Assembly: GCA_017404065.1 (NCBI GenBank)
Contig: JAFRDB010000053.1
Coordinates: 1 to 43,228 of the forward strand
Source of the DNA: Clostridia bacterium
GTDB taxonomy: Bacteria > Bacillota > Clostridia > UBA1381
Length of the DNA: 43,228 nucleotides
Direction of reading: 5' to 3'
Under the pieces are notes generated by a model. It ran no database searches and was not told where the DNA came from. It was given only the letters and a program-made list of their open reading frames with translations. Of this stretch, positions 34,887 through 43,036 are shown in pieces. Both the position numbers and the translations under genes were made by a program. Position 1 is the stretch's first letter. Each line of letters begins with the position of its first letter.

Positions 34887-36269
34887 GTGATCGGATTCGG
34901 TAAGAGCAGCCGCAAGAGAATACCAATTGGGTATGAGGACTTTAAGCTTTTGATCGACGGCGGGTTTTATTATGTGGATAAAACCATGCTTATTTATGAT
35001 CTTTTGCATTATGGCGGACAGAACAATCTAATCACCAGACCGAGGCGATTTGGCAAGACGTTGAATTTCAGTATGCTGAAGTATTTCTTTGACATTGCTG
35101 AAAAGGATAACGCATACCTTTTTGATGATAAAGAGATCATGCGTCATAAGGATGAGATTGCGCCATACAGGAACGCATTCCCGCTTATCTCGCTGTCAAT
35201 GAAGAGTGCAAAGCAGGGCAGCTACGGCCGCGCTCTTTACAGTATATGTATGGATATAAGAGAGCAGTTTATCAAGTTCAGCTATGTTCTTGACAGCGAT
35301 AAGCTCACCGATGTTGAGAAAAAAGACTACAGGCGCATCCTTGAGTGCGAGACGGGCGATGAGATGATATTCGGCACTGCCTTGAAAAAGCTCAGCATGG
35401 CTCTCAGTAAATATTATGGAGAAAATGCGGTCATATTCATAGATGAGTACGATATGCCACTTGAGGACGCGTATTTATCTGGATACTATGATGAGATGGT
35501 GTCATTTATCAGAACGCTGTTTGAGTCCGCGTTAAAGACAAATCCTTCGCTGCAGTTTTCTGTGATAACCGGTTCACTGCATATTCTCAATGAAAGTATA
35601 TTCTCCGCGATAAATAATGTAGAAATAGATTCGATCCGTAATAACGGGTACGCGGAGCATTTCGGTTTTACCGATAAGGAGATTCGCGAGCTCAGCGCGT
35701 ACTACGGCTTAGAGGATAAGCAAGGTGATTTTCTGGAGTGGTACGGCGGCTACAGGTTTGGCAACTGTAATCTGTACAATCCGTGGAGCGTCCTGCACCA
35801 GATCAAGCAGTGGTCGCGTGAACCGTATAATCCTCCGAAGAGTCAGTGGAAAAATATGAGTTATACCGAATTTATAAACGGTATAATGAAAAATACGCAT
35901 GTGGATATGAAACAGCCGATAGAGGATCTTCTGACCGGTCGGGCGGTATACAGCAAGATCTATAACAGTATATCCTTCAACGGTGTAGAAAATGACCTGG
36001 CGGCGATCTATACCTTTATGTACTATATCGGGTATATAACCATTGCTGATTCCGAAATAAGTCCGGACGGCGTGTATTCGCTGAAGATCCCTAATCTTGA
36101 GATCAGGGGCTGGTATGATGATATGATCAAACATATCGGCATTGAAAGCCTGGATATTCCTGCTTCTGACGAAGTTAAAAAGGAGGAAGATCCGGTGGAT
36201 AAGGGCAATCCGCCGCATCCTGTCAAAGATGATGAGGACGATGATAGATATTCGCTCATAATCGGCTGA
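34887..36269 (+). CDS. AAA-ATPase-like family protein (PF09820 type) without the nuclease domain
   Basis: A 460-residue protein. The opening IPIGYEDFKLLIDGGFYYVD then KTMLIYDLL, the ITRPRRFGKTLNFSML P-loop (about residues 45-60) and AVIFIDEYDMPLEDAY mark the AAA-ATPase-like family of gut Firmicutes and Bacteroidetes. These proteins usually end in a PD-(D/E)xK nuclease-like domain; here the sequence ends after EIRGWYDDMIKHIG in a ~45-residue acidic tail (KKEEDPVDKG, DDEDDDRY). GTG at 34887 has AGGAG 11 nt upstream; a GTG at 34878 lies too close. Function of the family is poorly known. Confidence 0.8.
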   Translation: MIGFGKSSRKRIPIGYEDFKLLIDGGFYYVDKTMLIYDLLHYGGQNNLITRPRRFGKTLNFSMLKYFFDIAEKDNAYLFDDKEIMRHKDEIAPYRNAFPLISLSMKSAKQGSYGRALYSICMDIREQFIKFSYVLDSDKLTDVEKKDYRRILECETGDEMIFGTALKKLSMALSKYYGENAVIFIDEYDMPLEDAYLSGYYDEMVSFIRTLFESALKTNPSLQFSVITGSLHILNESIFSAINNVEIDSIRNNGYAEHFGFTDKEIRELSAYYGLEDKQGDFLEWYGGYRFGNCNLYNPWSVLHQIKQWSREPYNPPKSQWKNMSYTEFINGIMKNTHVDMKQPIEDLLTGRAVYSKIYNSISFNGVENDLAAIYTFMYYIGYITIADSEISPDGVYSLKIPNLEIRGWYDDMIKHIGIESLDIPASDEVKKEEDPVDKGNPPHPVKDDEDDDRYSLIIG

Positions 36270-36313
36270 AAGTAAAAGTATTTGTCTTGCACGGCAGGGA
36301 AGGGAGTAGAAAT

Positions 36314-37123
36314 ATGCTTATAGATTTCCATGTTCACGTTTTTCCCGACAAGATAGCGGAAAGGGCGATAGATGTTCTTGTGAAGAACATTGAGCTGGCG
36401 TACGCCATTGATCAGAAGCCCTGTTATGACGGAACAAGGGACGGGCTGTTAAAAAGCATGGCTGAGACCGGAGTAGATCTGTCGGTTACGATGCCTATAG
36501 CGACAAGTATAAGGCAGTCGGAATCTATAAATAATTTTGCCGCGGACATCACGGACGGAAAGCATATAATATCCTTTGCCGGCATCCACCCGCTGCAGCG
36601 CGATACAGAAGCCGCTTTGCGTGATATAAAAGAGCGCGGATTTAAGGGAATAAAGCTACATCCCGATTATCAGGATATCTTCGTCAGTGATGAGCGGTGT
36701 ATAAAGCTTGTTAAAACCGCCGGAGAGCTGGGACTGTACACCACGATCCACGCAGGCATGGATGTAGGCTATAAGCCGCCAAATCACGGCTCGGCGGAGC
36801 ATCTGAAGGTACTCTTGAATAAAGTAGACGCGTCCCGTGTGATACTCGCGCACATGGGTGGGTTCTGGCAATGGGACGAGGCGGAGGAATACTTCGTAGG
36901 CAAGGATATATATTTTGATACCGCCGTTGTAAGCCGTTTCATGGAGCCCGAACAGTACCGGCGGATGATAATAAACCACGGTGCGGACCACATTCTGTTC
37001 GGTTCGGATATGCCGTGGGAGGACCCGCGGGACACGCTTGCATTTCTTAAAGCCGCAAATCTTTCGGACGAAGAAACGGAGCTTATCACCCACAGGAACG
37101 CAGAGCGTATATTAGGAATATGA
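36314..37123 (+). CDS. Amidohydrolase family protein (metal-dependent TIM barrel)
   Basis: A 269-residue protein of the amidohydrolase-2 type. MLIDFHVHVFPDK gives the HxH metal site, IHAGMDVGY and ILAHMGGFWQWDEAEEY supply further histidines, and LFGSDMPWEDP the catalytic Asp. The fold is shared by decarboxylases and hydrolases of the ACMSD group; the substrate is not readable. ATG 36314 follows AGGGAG by eight nt. An in-frame TTG at 36287 would add nine residues. It starts 44 nt after the AAA gene, so the two are probably co-transcribed. Confidence 0.88.
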   Translation: MLIDFHVHVFPDKIAERAIDVLVKNIELAYAIDQKPCYDGTRDGLLKSMAETGVDLSVTMPIATSIRQSESINNFAADITDGKHIISFAGIHPLQRDTEAALRDIKERGFKGIKLHPDYQDIFVSDERCIKLVKTAGELGLYTTIHAGMDVGYKPPNHGSAEHLKVLLNKVDASRVILAHMGGFWQWDEAEEYFVGKDIYFDTAVVSRFMEPEQYRRMIINHGADHILFGSDMPWEDPRDTLAFLKAANLSDEETELITHRNAERILGI

Positions 37124-37152
37124 TGAAAATAGAATAAATCTAAACAAAAATA

Positions 37153-37184
37153 ATCCCCTTTGGAACCGCCGTTCCAAAGGGGAT
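37153..37184. terminator. Terminator between convergent amidohydrolase and GGDEF-EAL genes
   Basis: ATCCCCTTTGGAAC (37153-37166) and GTTCCAAAGGGGAT (37171-37184) form a perfect 14-bp stem with a four-base loop. Upstream AACAAAAATA provides a U-rich tract for - strand transcripts; the + strand side (CAAATTAATT) is weaker. Confidence 0.8.
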
Positions 37185-37209
37185 CAAATTAATTACCAAA
37201 ATGGGGGTT

Positions 37210-37229
37210 CAGGGGGCGACAGCCCCCTG
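37210..37229. repeat. Small G/C hairpin related to those at 25.3 kb
   Basis: CAGGGGGC, GACA, GCCCCCTG: eight-base perfect stem with GGGGGTT before it. Reversed, the layout (GGGGGC...GCCCCCTGAACCCC) resembles the hairpin units at 25298 and 25397. Confidence 0.55.
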
Positions 37230-37260
37230 TATTACATTTAATATTTCCTAAAAACCGGTA

Positions 37261-39090
37261 TCAATGTGTTGCCATGCCGATGGCGCTGTTCTCCTCAAAG
37301 AATATTTTATTCATTTCGAGGCGCTCTTCCGCTGTTTCGCATTCGCGAATATCGTTGCCGCTTTCCTTCTTGAAAAGCGTTTCATCCAAAGGCTCAGGCT
37401 TGTGATAGTAAAATCCCTGAGCCAGCTCGCAGCCTAATGTCTTCACAAACGAAAGCTGATCCTCTGTTTCCAACCCCTCTATCAGCGTGTGTATACCGAT
37501 CTGGCGCGCAAGAGAAACCATTGCCTGCAATATGATCCTGTTTATGCCGTTGTGGTCATCTAAATGCCGAAGCAGATCCATATCATATTTGATAAGATCA
37601 AAGTCAAAGCGGCTGAACACATTAAGCGCGGAATAACCGCTGCCAAAATCATCCAACCAAAGCCGGAAACCGTTTTCGCGTATCTTCTGAAGCTGTTCGC
37701 GAAGTCTGTCTGCTCCCATTGCGATATCCTGCTCGGTGATCTCAACGATGAAATAGCTCTTATCGACATATTTGTCCATTTCATGTTTCTCATAGATCCT
37801 GTTCATCTCGCTGACTATATCGGCGTGATCAAAATCCTGTCTTGAGAAATTTATAGATACCGGCACCATCGGCAGCCCGTTTTCGCTACGTATCTTCATT
37901 TCCTTGCATACCTGTTCAAACATGTATAAGTCCAGTTTATAAAGCAAGTGATATTTAAGCAGTACAGGTATAAAGTCTATGGGTGAGATCGTTCCGCGAT
38001 CTGGATCGATCCAGCGCGCCAAGCCTTCAAAGGCTGCGATTTTTTGATTTTTCATACGATAAAGCGCGTGGTAGAACACCTTTATCCAGCCGTTTTTAAG
38101 CGCTTTTTCAAAATTTTCTACTATATATCGTTTCTGCCAATAGGATTTTTCTTTTTTCTGGGAAAAGAATGCCACCTCGCGCGTCAAATTGCTCTCTATT
38201 CTTTTAAGCGCGTGCTTGGCGTGGTCTAACGCCATGCTCATGGTTACGTCCTTGGTGATGGGACATATTCCCGATCGTATGCCGGAGGTGTTGCCGTATG
38301 CGCTCGTCCGTATGATCTTGTTCGCTTCACGTAAGCGCCGTACCAGCTCCTCGTTGTCATCAAGCTTTGTCACCATAATAAAATGGTCATCCGCGCCTTT
38401 TATCACAAGCGAATCGGGGAATTGATGCGACAGGGTCTCGGCAACCAAACGAAGAAGGTTGTCACCCTCGTTAAACCCATATTGAGTGTTATAAGACTGC
38501 ATTGAATAGATATCGGTGTAGATCACGTTCGGCGTGTCGCCGTCAGATAGTATCGCGTTTATCTTTTCATTGCCGAACTCATGCAGATAATTGATGTTGG
38601 GCAGATTTGTCAGAGGATCGGTATAGAAACGATCTCTTTGGAAAAGAAGATAATCGCTTGATTTTTCACGGATCGCTTCGCGAGTCGCCGTAAGATTAGC
38701 GTATGTTATCACTGCAAGCTCTGTGCCATCGGGCATGGTTTGCCAATGGCCAAGCGCGTGGATCAGCGTATAGGATGCTTCGGAAACTGTTGTCGGTATA
38801 TGGTCGGTTGTATCCATCTTGATACGGAATACAACATCGTACGTGTCACGCTTGTTTAGAAAATCATCGCTTATGAGTGATAGCATCCCGACATCATCAG
38901 GGTGCATTCTTAATAACATGCTGCGAAAAAGCCAATCAGGTACAGCATCGCGATCCACGCCCGTGTTGCGGCAAAAGCCGTCTGAGGCAAGGATCGGCAC
39001 AGCTTTGCCGTCTATGTTCTGATAGTATACGAACGATAGCGGGCTGCTTTCATAGATCTTTCTCATTTCTTCAGGAAATTTATACATCAT
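37261..39090 (-). CDS. PAS-GGDEF(degenerate)-EAL protein, probable c-di-GMP phosphodiesterase
   Basis: A 609-residue soluble protein: PAS-like domain (1-140, with RMHPDDV), GGDEF domain (about 160-300, DPLTNLPNINYLHEF) and EAL domain (about 335-595). The cyclase signature reads GADDHF, so synthesis is unlikely. The EAL domain keeps FEGLARW, SINFSRQDF, IVEITEQD, LDDFGSGYSALNV, IKYDMDLL, IEGLET and QGFYYHKP, so it should hydrolyse c-di-GMP. Two adjacent ATGs (39090 and 39087) follow GAGGTGGAG; the second has better spacing. It has its own promoter at 39195-39223. Confidence 0.9.
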   Translation of the reverse strand: MMYKFPEEMRKIYESSPLSFVYYQNIDGKAVPILASDGFCRNTGVDRDAVPDWLFRSMLLRMHPDDVGMLSLISDDFLNKRDTYDVVFRIKMDTTDHIPTTVSEASYTLIHALGHWQTMPDGTELAVITYANLTATREAIREKSSDYLLFQRDRFYTDPLTNLPNINYLHEFGNEKINAILSDGDTPNVIYTDIYSMQSYNTQYGFNEGDNLLRLVAETLSHQFPDSLVIKGADDHFIMVTKLDDNEELVRRLREANKIIRTSAYGNTSGIRSGICPITKDVTMSMALDHAKHALKRIESNLTREVAFFSQKKEKSYWQKRYIVENFEKALKNGWIKVFYHALYRMKNQKIAAFEGLARWIDPDRGTISPIDFIPVLLKYHLLYKLDLYMFEQVCKEMKIRSENGLPMVPVSINFSRQDFDHADIVSEMNRIYEKHEMDKYVDKSYFIVEITEQDIAMGADRLREQLQKIRENGFRLWLDDFGSGYSALNVFSRFDFDLIKYDMDLLRHLDDHNGINRIILQAMVSLARQIGIHTLIEGLETEDQLSFVKTLGCELAQGFYYHKPEPLDETLFKKESGNDIRECETAEERLEMNKIFFEENSAIGMATH

Positions 39091-39194
39091 GCTCCACCTC
39101 GATTATATATGATCTCGTTGTATTTCCTTGAGCTTGTGTCTGTTTAAATAGTTCTCGCTTCTGTTCCTCTTGTATAATTCATTTCTGAATTGTT

Positions 39195-39223
39195 ATTATA
39201 CCAAAAAATTGGCTAAATGTAAA
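39195..39223 (-). promoter_or_regulatory. Promoter of the GGDEF-EAL gene
   Basis: On the - strand TTTACA (39223-39218) and TATAAT (39200-39195), spacer 17. Leader of about 100 nt to the start codon. Confidence 0.8.
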
Positions 39224-39233
39224 GAGGTATTTG

Positions 39234-39270
39234 TGAAAAAAAACAAATTTTTTGTTGCAAAAGCCGCAAC
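39234..39270 (-). terminator. Weak candidate terminator after the DUF6062-like gene
   Basis: On the - strand GTTGC (39270-39266) and GCAAC (39258-39254) form a short stem followed by AAAAAATTTG and then a run of eight T. The stem is separated from the T-run, so the call is tentative. Just beyond the DUF6062-like stop (39304-39325) lies CCGGAATTATTCGGTAAAAA, which resembles one terminus of the palindromic repeat. Confidence 0.35.
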
Positions 39271-39325
39271 AGCCCCATTTTCTATGCGGCATAAGATCAG
39301 CATTGCCGGAATTATTCGGTAAAAA

Positions 39326-40084
39326 TCAATTTTTTTCCTTATCGTCGTATGGTGTAATATATCCTGAGATCTTCTCTATCGTGCGCAGCGGCGCATCCTG
39401 AGCCGTGCCCCATTCCATATCGTTGTATCGATAGTCGAATTTGAGCGTGAACCGATGTATATCCTCCTGAATACGCTCAAGCTCCTTTTTTTCCTTAGCT
39501 GCGAGTGCAGCAATAAATTTGCCGGCGTCTGATTTTATATGCTTAGGAGCGGCCTCGCAAAGTATCTTGAAATGTTTAAGACATACGCCCTTTGAGCGCT
39601 CGAATTTCGCGCGGAATTCCTCCTCAGTCGCCCAGAGATAAAGCAGCACATCTATGTAATGCTTTGTGGTGGAGTTTATCTTTTGGCATATCATGCACTC
39701 GCATTCGACCTTGCCGAATACGGCGGATATATCCTCCGCGGCGGTTTCCGCCGCCGTATTCCTTTTAAACAGTCCGCTCTTTCCGGCCGCGGCGGTGTTT
39801 ACTGCCTTTTCGAGGCCGTCAAGCTTTTTTCGCAGCTCGATAAGATGGGTTTCAAGAACAAGAGCGAGAGAAAGCTTGTTGTGCGCGTCGAACATTTGTT
39901 TAAAATGGCGGTTGCAATAGCCCTTCTCATTTGATTCGATCCTGAAGTCAGGCTCCATCATCGCCGCGCCGAGCGCGTACTCGACTGCCTCATATTCAAG
40001 CTGCTTTTCAAGCTCGCAAAGCGGGCATTCGCAGTCCTTGTCATAAGCTTCGTTTACCGGTATCGTATAGATCTTTTCCTTCAT
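39326..40084 (-). CDS. DUF6062-like cysteine-paired protein
   Basis: A 252-residue soluble protein of unknown function, which I place with the clostridial DUF6062 family with moderate confidence. It has two matched halves, each with a Cys pair and a Cys-x2-His: CECPLCELE with GYCNRHF in the first, CECMICQKI with GVCLKHF in the second, suggesting two metal sites. No signal peptide or TM. It begins 3 nt after radA, and its AGGAGG ribosome binding site is formed by the last codons of radA, so the two are translationally coupled. Confidence 0.75.
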   Translation of the reverse strand: MKEKIYTIPVNEAYDKDCECPLCELEKQLEYEAVEYALGAAMMEPDFRIESNEKGYCNRHFKQMFDAHNKLSLALVLETHLIELRKKLDGLEKAVNTAAAGKSGLFKRNTAAETAAEDISAVFGKVECECMICQKINSTTKHYIDVLLYLWATEEEFRAKFERSKGVCLKHFKILCEAAPKHIKSDAGKFIAALAAKEKKELERIQEDIHRFTLKFDYRYNDMEWGTAQDAPLRTIEKISGYITPYDDKEKN

Positions 40085-40087
40085 TGC

Positions 40088-41455
40088 CTACCTCCTGAAC
40101 ATTGATATAGCTTCGCTTACCGTGCGGACACCGAGTGTCTTTATCCCATCGGGGATATGTATTCCGCGCATACTCTGTCGCGGGGTCACGGCGGTGGCAA
40201 AGCCCATGTTTGCCGCCTCCGTAAGCCGTTTTTCAAGGCGCGTTACCGAGCGCAGCTCGCCGCCCAGACCTACCTCGCCTATGAATACCATATCCGGCGG
40301 TATCACCGCGTCCGCGCGGCTTGCCGCTATAGCGGCGCATATTCCGAGATCCGCGGCGGTCTCGTCTATCTTCAGCCCTCCGGCAACGTTTATATATATA
40401 TCCGAATTTGAAAGGTTCATCCTTGCGCGTTTTTCAAGCACGGCCGTGAGCAAGAACACACGGTTGAGGTCAATTCCAGCGCTCATGCGGCGCGGATTGC
40501 CAAAGCCGGTGGGCGTGACCAAGGCCTGCACCTCGGCAAGAACACCGCGGCTGCCCTCCATTGCGCAAACCACCGCACTGCCGGATATGTCCTCGGGTCT
40601 GCCGTCAAGCAGCATTTTGGACGGGTTCTCTACTTCTACAAGCCCGACATCACGCATTTCAAACACGCCGATCTCGTTAGTGGAGCCAAATCTGTTTTTG
40701 ACGGCGCGGAGTATGCGCAGAGACACCTGTCTGTCCCCCTCGAAATAGAGAACGCAGTCCACTATATGCTCAAGCACGCGTGGTCCGGCGATCGCGCCGT
40801 CCTTTGTAACATGCCCTACAATGAACATGGATATTGCCATTGACTTTGCTGTGCGCATCAACGCGTTTGTTGTCTCGCGCACCTGCGGCACGCTGCCGGA
40901 GGCGGAGGCGATGGCTTCAATGTGCATGGTCTGTATGGAGTCGATAATCACGATATCCGGCTTTGTGTCCGTTATCGTGCCGAGTATTATCTCAACGTCG
41001 GTTTCTGACATTAAAAGCAGATTTGGCGTGTCGACGCCGAGCCGATCCGCGCGCAGCTTTATCTGCTCAGCGCTCTCCTCACCGGAAACATACAGGATCC
41101 TTTTTTCCTTGCCGAGCGATTGGCAAATTTGCAGAAGCAGTGTTGATTTGCCTATACCCGGATCGCCACCTACAAGAATAAGCTCGCCGCTTACAAGTCC
41201 TCCGCCGAGAACCCTGTCAAGCTCCCTGAGTCCGGTCGGATAGCGTGATTCATGTCCGTGCTTTATCTCGCTTATAGGCATTGGCGCGCCTGCTGCCACT
41301 CGCACCGCCGCGGCGGGGCGCGATGCCGACGGCTTAGCTTGTGTTTGCAGCGTTTCGGTAAGCGTGTTCCAGCTCCCGCAGCCGGGACATTTGCCAAGCC
41401 ATTTCGGGGAAGTGTATCCGCACTCACCGCATATATATACTGATTTTGATCTCAT
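40088..41455 (-). CDS. radA: DNA repair protein RadA/Sms
   Basis: A 455-residue RecA-family branch-migration helicase acting in recombinational repair. The N-terminal zinc finger is CGECGYTSPKWLGKCPGCGS. The ATPase domain has Walker A GGDPGIGKST (about residues 96-105) and Walker B IVIIDSIQT. The RadA-specific motif KNRFGSTNEIGVF follows, then the C-terminal Lon-protease-like domain, with IYINVAGGLKIDE and FIGEVGLGGELRSV. ATG follows GGGAG. It has its own promoter at 41496-41524. Confidence 0.96.
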   Translation of the reverse strand: MRSKSVYICGECGYTSPKWLGKCPGCGSWNTLTETLQTQAKPSASRPAAAVRVAAGAPMPISEIKHGHESRYPTGLRELDRVLGGGLVSGELILVGGDPGIGKSTLLLQICQSLGKEKRILYVSGEESAEQIKLRADRLGVDTPNLLLMSETDVEIILGTITDTKPDIVIIDSIQTMHIEAIASASGSVPQVRETTNALMRTAKSMAISMFIVGHVTKDGAIAGPRVLEHIVDCVLYFEGDRQVSLRILRAVKNRFGSTNEIGVFEMRDVGLVEVENPSKMLLDGRPEDISGSAVVCAMEGSRGVLAEVQALVTPTGFGNPRRMSAGIDLNRVFLLTAVLEKRARMNLSNSDIYINVAGGLKIDETAADLGICAAIAASRADAVIPPDMVFIGEVGLGGELRSVTRLEKRLTEAANMGFATAVTPRQSMRGIHIPDGIKTLGVRTVSEAISMFRR

Positions 41456-41495
41456 TCTATTTTCTCCCTTTATCCGTCTATCTCTTTTTGGTGCT

Positions 41496-41524
41496 ATTGT
41501 ATCATATTTTATTATGTTTGTAAA
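41496..41524 (-). promoter_or_regulatory. Promoter of radA
   Basis: On the - strand TTTACA (41524-41519) and TACAAT (41501-41496), spacer 17, about 40 nt before the radA ATG. Confidence 0.7.
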
Positions 41525-41599
41525 CTTAATTTATAAAAAAATTACATATTTTTGTTCAAAAAACAGATATATTTTTTTTAAATATATCTAATTATTATA

Positions 41600-41628
41600 T
41601 TGAGAAATGTTTTTTTTTGTTGTATAAT
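41600..41628 (+). promoter_or_regulatory. Promoter of the secreted-protein pseudogene/operon
   Basis: TTGAGA (41600-41605) and TATAAT (41623-41628), spacer 17, in a very A+T-rich stretch. A perfect palindrome lies just after the expected start site. Confidence 0.7.
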
Positions 41629-41644
41629 ATATATAACTATTTTT

Positions 41645-41659
41645 GGACACAGTGTGTCC
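41645..41659. promoter_or_regulatory. Perfect palindrome GGACACA-G-TGTGTCC, candidate operator
   Basis: Seven-base arms around a single G, at roughly +10 to +24 of the transcript from the promoter at 41600. The position fits a repressor site; it could also act as an RNA hairpin. No matching regulator gene is in the window. Confidence 0.4.
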
Positions 41660-41711
41660 TGAACGTGAAAAACACATAAAATTCACACGGGAGGAGCGAT
41701 TTAATGGGAAA

Positions 41712-42096
41712 ATGAAAAATAGATTTTACTTGCAACCTCTTCGGTGATAGCGGCATCTGTATTCTCGGTATTTGCCATCAACATAGCAGCAGAGAGCTCG
41801 GCATCGTTCACGTGCGGACGGCAAGGTAACAGTTGATGTGAACGATGTTGTCATAGTGGCGAGATATGCTGATGGCTGAAGAATGACGGCGGCAACACCG
41901 ATGCCGTAAAAGCAAGCTATAACGTATAGGACAGATGATATGTAAGCTACAACGGCGCGCATAAGATAGCGTAAATAATAGTTGGGGCATGATAGACGTA
42001 TGTCTTGGATCTGTCGTAAACATAAACTACAGCCACACATTCAAAGACAGCTTGGGCAACGGTATGACCTGCCGGGCTGTGACATCAAATTAAACA
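41712..42096 (+). pseudogene. Decayed secreted dockerin-like protein
   Basis: GGGAGGAGCGATTTAATGGG precedes ATG 41712, which reads MKNRFYLQPLR then stops. A shifted frame at 41735 gives a signal-peptide-like TSSVIAASVFSVFAINIAAE. A further shift at 41814 gives ADGKVTVDVNDVVIVARYAD, the first repeat of a type I dockerin (calcium-binding D-x-N-x-D helix). The stretch KNDGGNTDAVKASYN and a second eroded repeat-like stretch follow, broken by several stops. At least two frameshifts and several stops make it non-functional unless the assembly is wrong. Dockerins anchor enzymes to cellulosome scaffolds in some ruminococci. Confidence 0.65.
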
Positions 42097-42110
42097 AGGA
42101 GGACACGACA

Positions 42111-42746
42111 ATGAATAGAAGTATATTTGCTATTACAATAGCAGCGATGATGTGCTTAGGCTCATCGGCACTTGCCGAGGAAACTGCCCCGGTAACCCCG
42201 TCATCTGCATATAGTACGGATGGCAACTCCGTAGAAGTGACCGGTGCAAGGAATTATAGGACCGTTATAATAACAAAGGACGACGCTGAACCCGGTTCCG
42301 GCATAGTATATATAAACCAAGCGACGAGCGGAACCTTTGACGAATCGGTGAATTTCCTTATCAAAGCAAATCCAGCGGAGGGTGATTACACAATAACCCT
42401 CGGCGGCGGAGAAAATGTGGAAAATTATACGGGTCACTTTACTATCTTAGCGAAAGAACCGAAGGATATGGAGCCGGCGGTGAAGTACGTAGAAACGAAC
42501 GCTACCGATCCGTCAAAAAAAGATCTCTGCTTCGGCTGGGAGAGCGTGGACGGATCAAAAATCCAGTCGATAGTTTTGACGATAAATGGCACTTCCTTTG
42601 GATACAATTTTGTGGAGGGAGATCTTCCGACTGTAGCAAGCGGCGATATAAACCTCGGTGTTAGGATCACAGGGATCGACGTGGACACAGAAGGCGCAAG
42701 CGCATACTTGAGCTCAGAGACACTTTCCTTAGCGGATGGCAATTAA
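42111..42746 (+). CDS. Small secreted protein of unknown function
   Basis: A 211-residue protein with a clear signal peptide (MNRSIFAITIAAMMCLGSSA then LA, likely cut before EETAPV). The mature part is acidic, beta-rich and has one Cys. TITLGGGENVENYTGHFTI suggests an immunoglobulin-like or similar small domain; segments like this occur next to dockerins in ruminococcal secreted proteins, and a decayed dockerin lies just upstream. AAGGAGG is eight nt before ATG 42111; an open frame extends up to 41982 but lacks support. It may be what remains of a larger secreted protein. Confidence 0.75.
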   Translation: MNRSIFAITIAAMMCLGSSALAEETAPVTPSSAYSTDGNSVEVTGARNYRTVIITKDDAEPGSGIVYINQATSGTFDESVNFLIKANPAEGDYTITLGGGENVENYTGHFTILAKEPKDMEPAVKYVETNATDPSKKDLCFGWESVDGSKIQSIVLTINGTSFGYNFVEGDLPTVASGDINLGVRITGIDVDTEGASAYLSSETLSLADGN

Positions 42747-42765
42747 ATGAAGGAGGTTGAACACA

Positions 42766-42939
42766 ATGAGAAGTTATACTGATCCCGAAATGCGTGTAAA
42801 TGTATTTGACACGGAATCGGTAGTTACACAGGCAAGCGGACAGCCGGATAACTATGCAGACTGGAAAACGAAAAAAGAAGCATCAGAAAAAGAAATCCAA
42901 TTCAATGAATTCAAACAAATTATTAATACGAACACGTAA
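42766..42939 (+). CDS. 57-residue protein of unknown function
   Basis: Begins MRSYTDPEMRVNVFDTESVV and ends NEFKQIINTNT. Acidic, no signal peptide, no cysteine. It follows the secreted protein by 19 nt with a perfect AGGAGG nine nt before the ATG, then a strong terminator, so it is a real gene in the same transcript. The N-terminal pattern (Y-x-x-P-E-M-x-V-x-x-F-x-x-E-x-V-V-T) resembles other short clostridial proteins of unknown role; a peptide precursor is possible but not shown, since no modification enzymes lie nearby. Confidence 0.65.
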   Translation: MRSYTDPEMRVNVFDTESVVTQASGQPDNYADWKTKKEASEKEIQFNEFKQIINTNT

Positions 42940-42973
42940 GGACTTGTTATTTTGTTAAGATCAAAACCAACAG

Positions 42974-42999
42974 GGCGCACCATCACGGTGCGCCTTTTT
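42974..42999 (+). terminator. Terminator after the 57-residue protein gene
   Basis: GGCGCACC (42974-42981), loop ATCAC, GGTGCGCC (42987-42994), then TTTTT. A textbook intrinsic terminator, 35 nt after the stop codon. Confidence 0.92.
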
Positions 43000-43036
43000 G
43001 GATAAAACGAATTTGTACACACGTTTTTGAATGAGT

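Noticed and set aside
40122..40748. 208-codon + strand open frame opposite radA
   Set aside because: Shadow of radA with Ser/Arg/Pro-rich, non-conserved translation.
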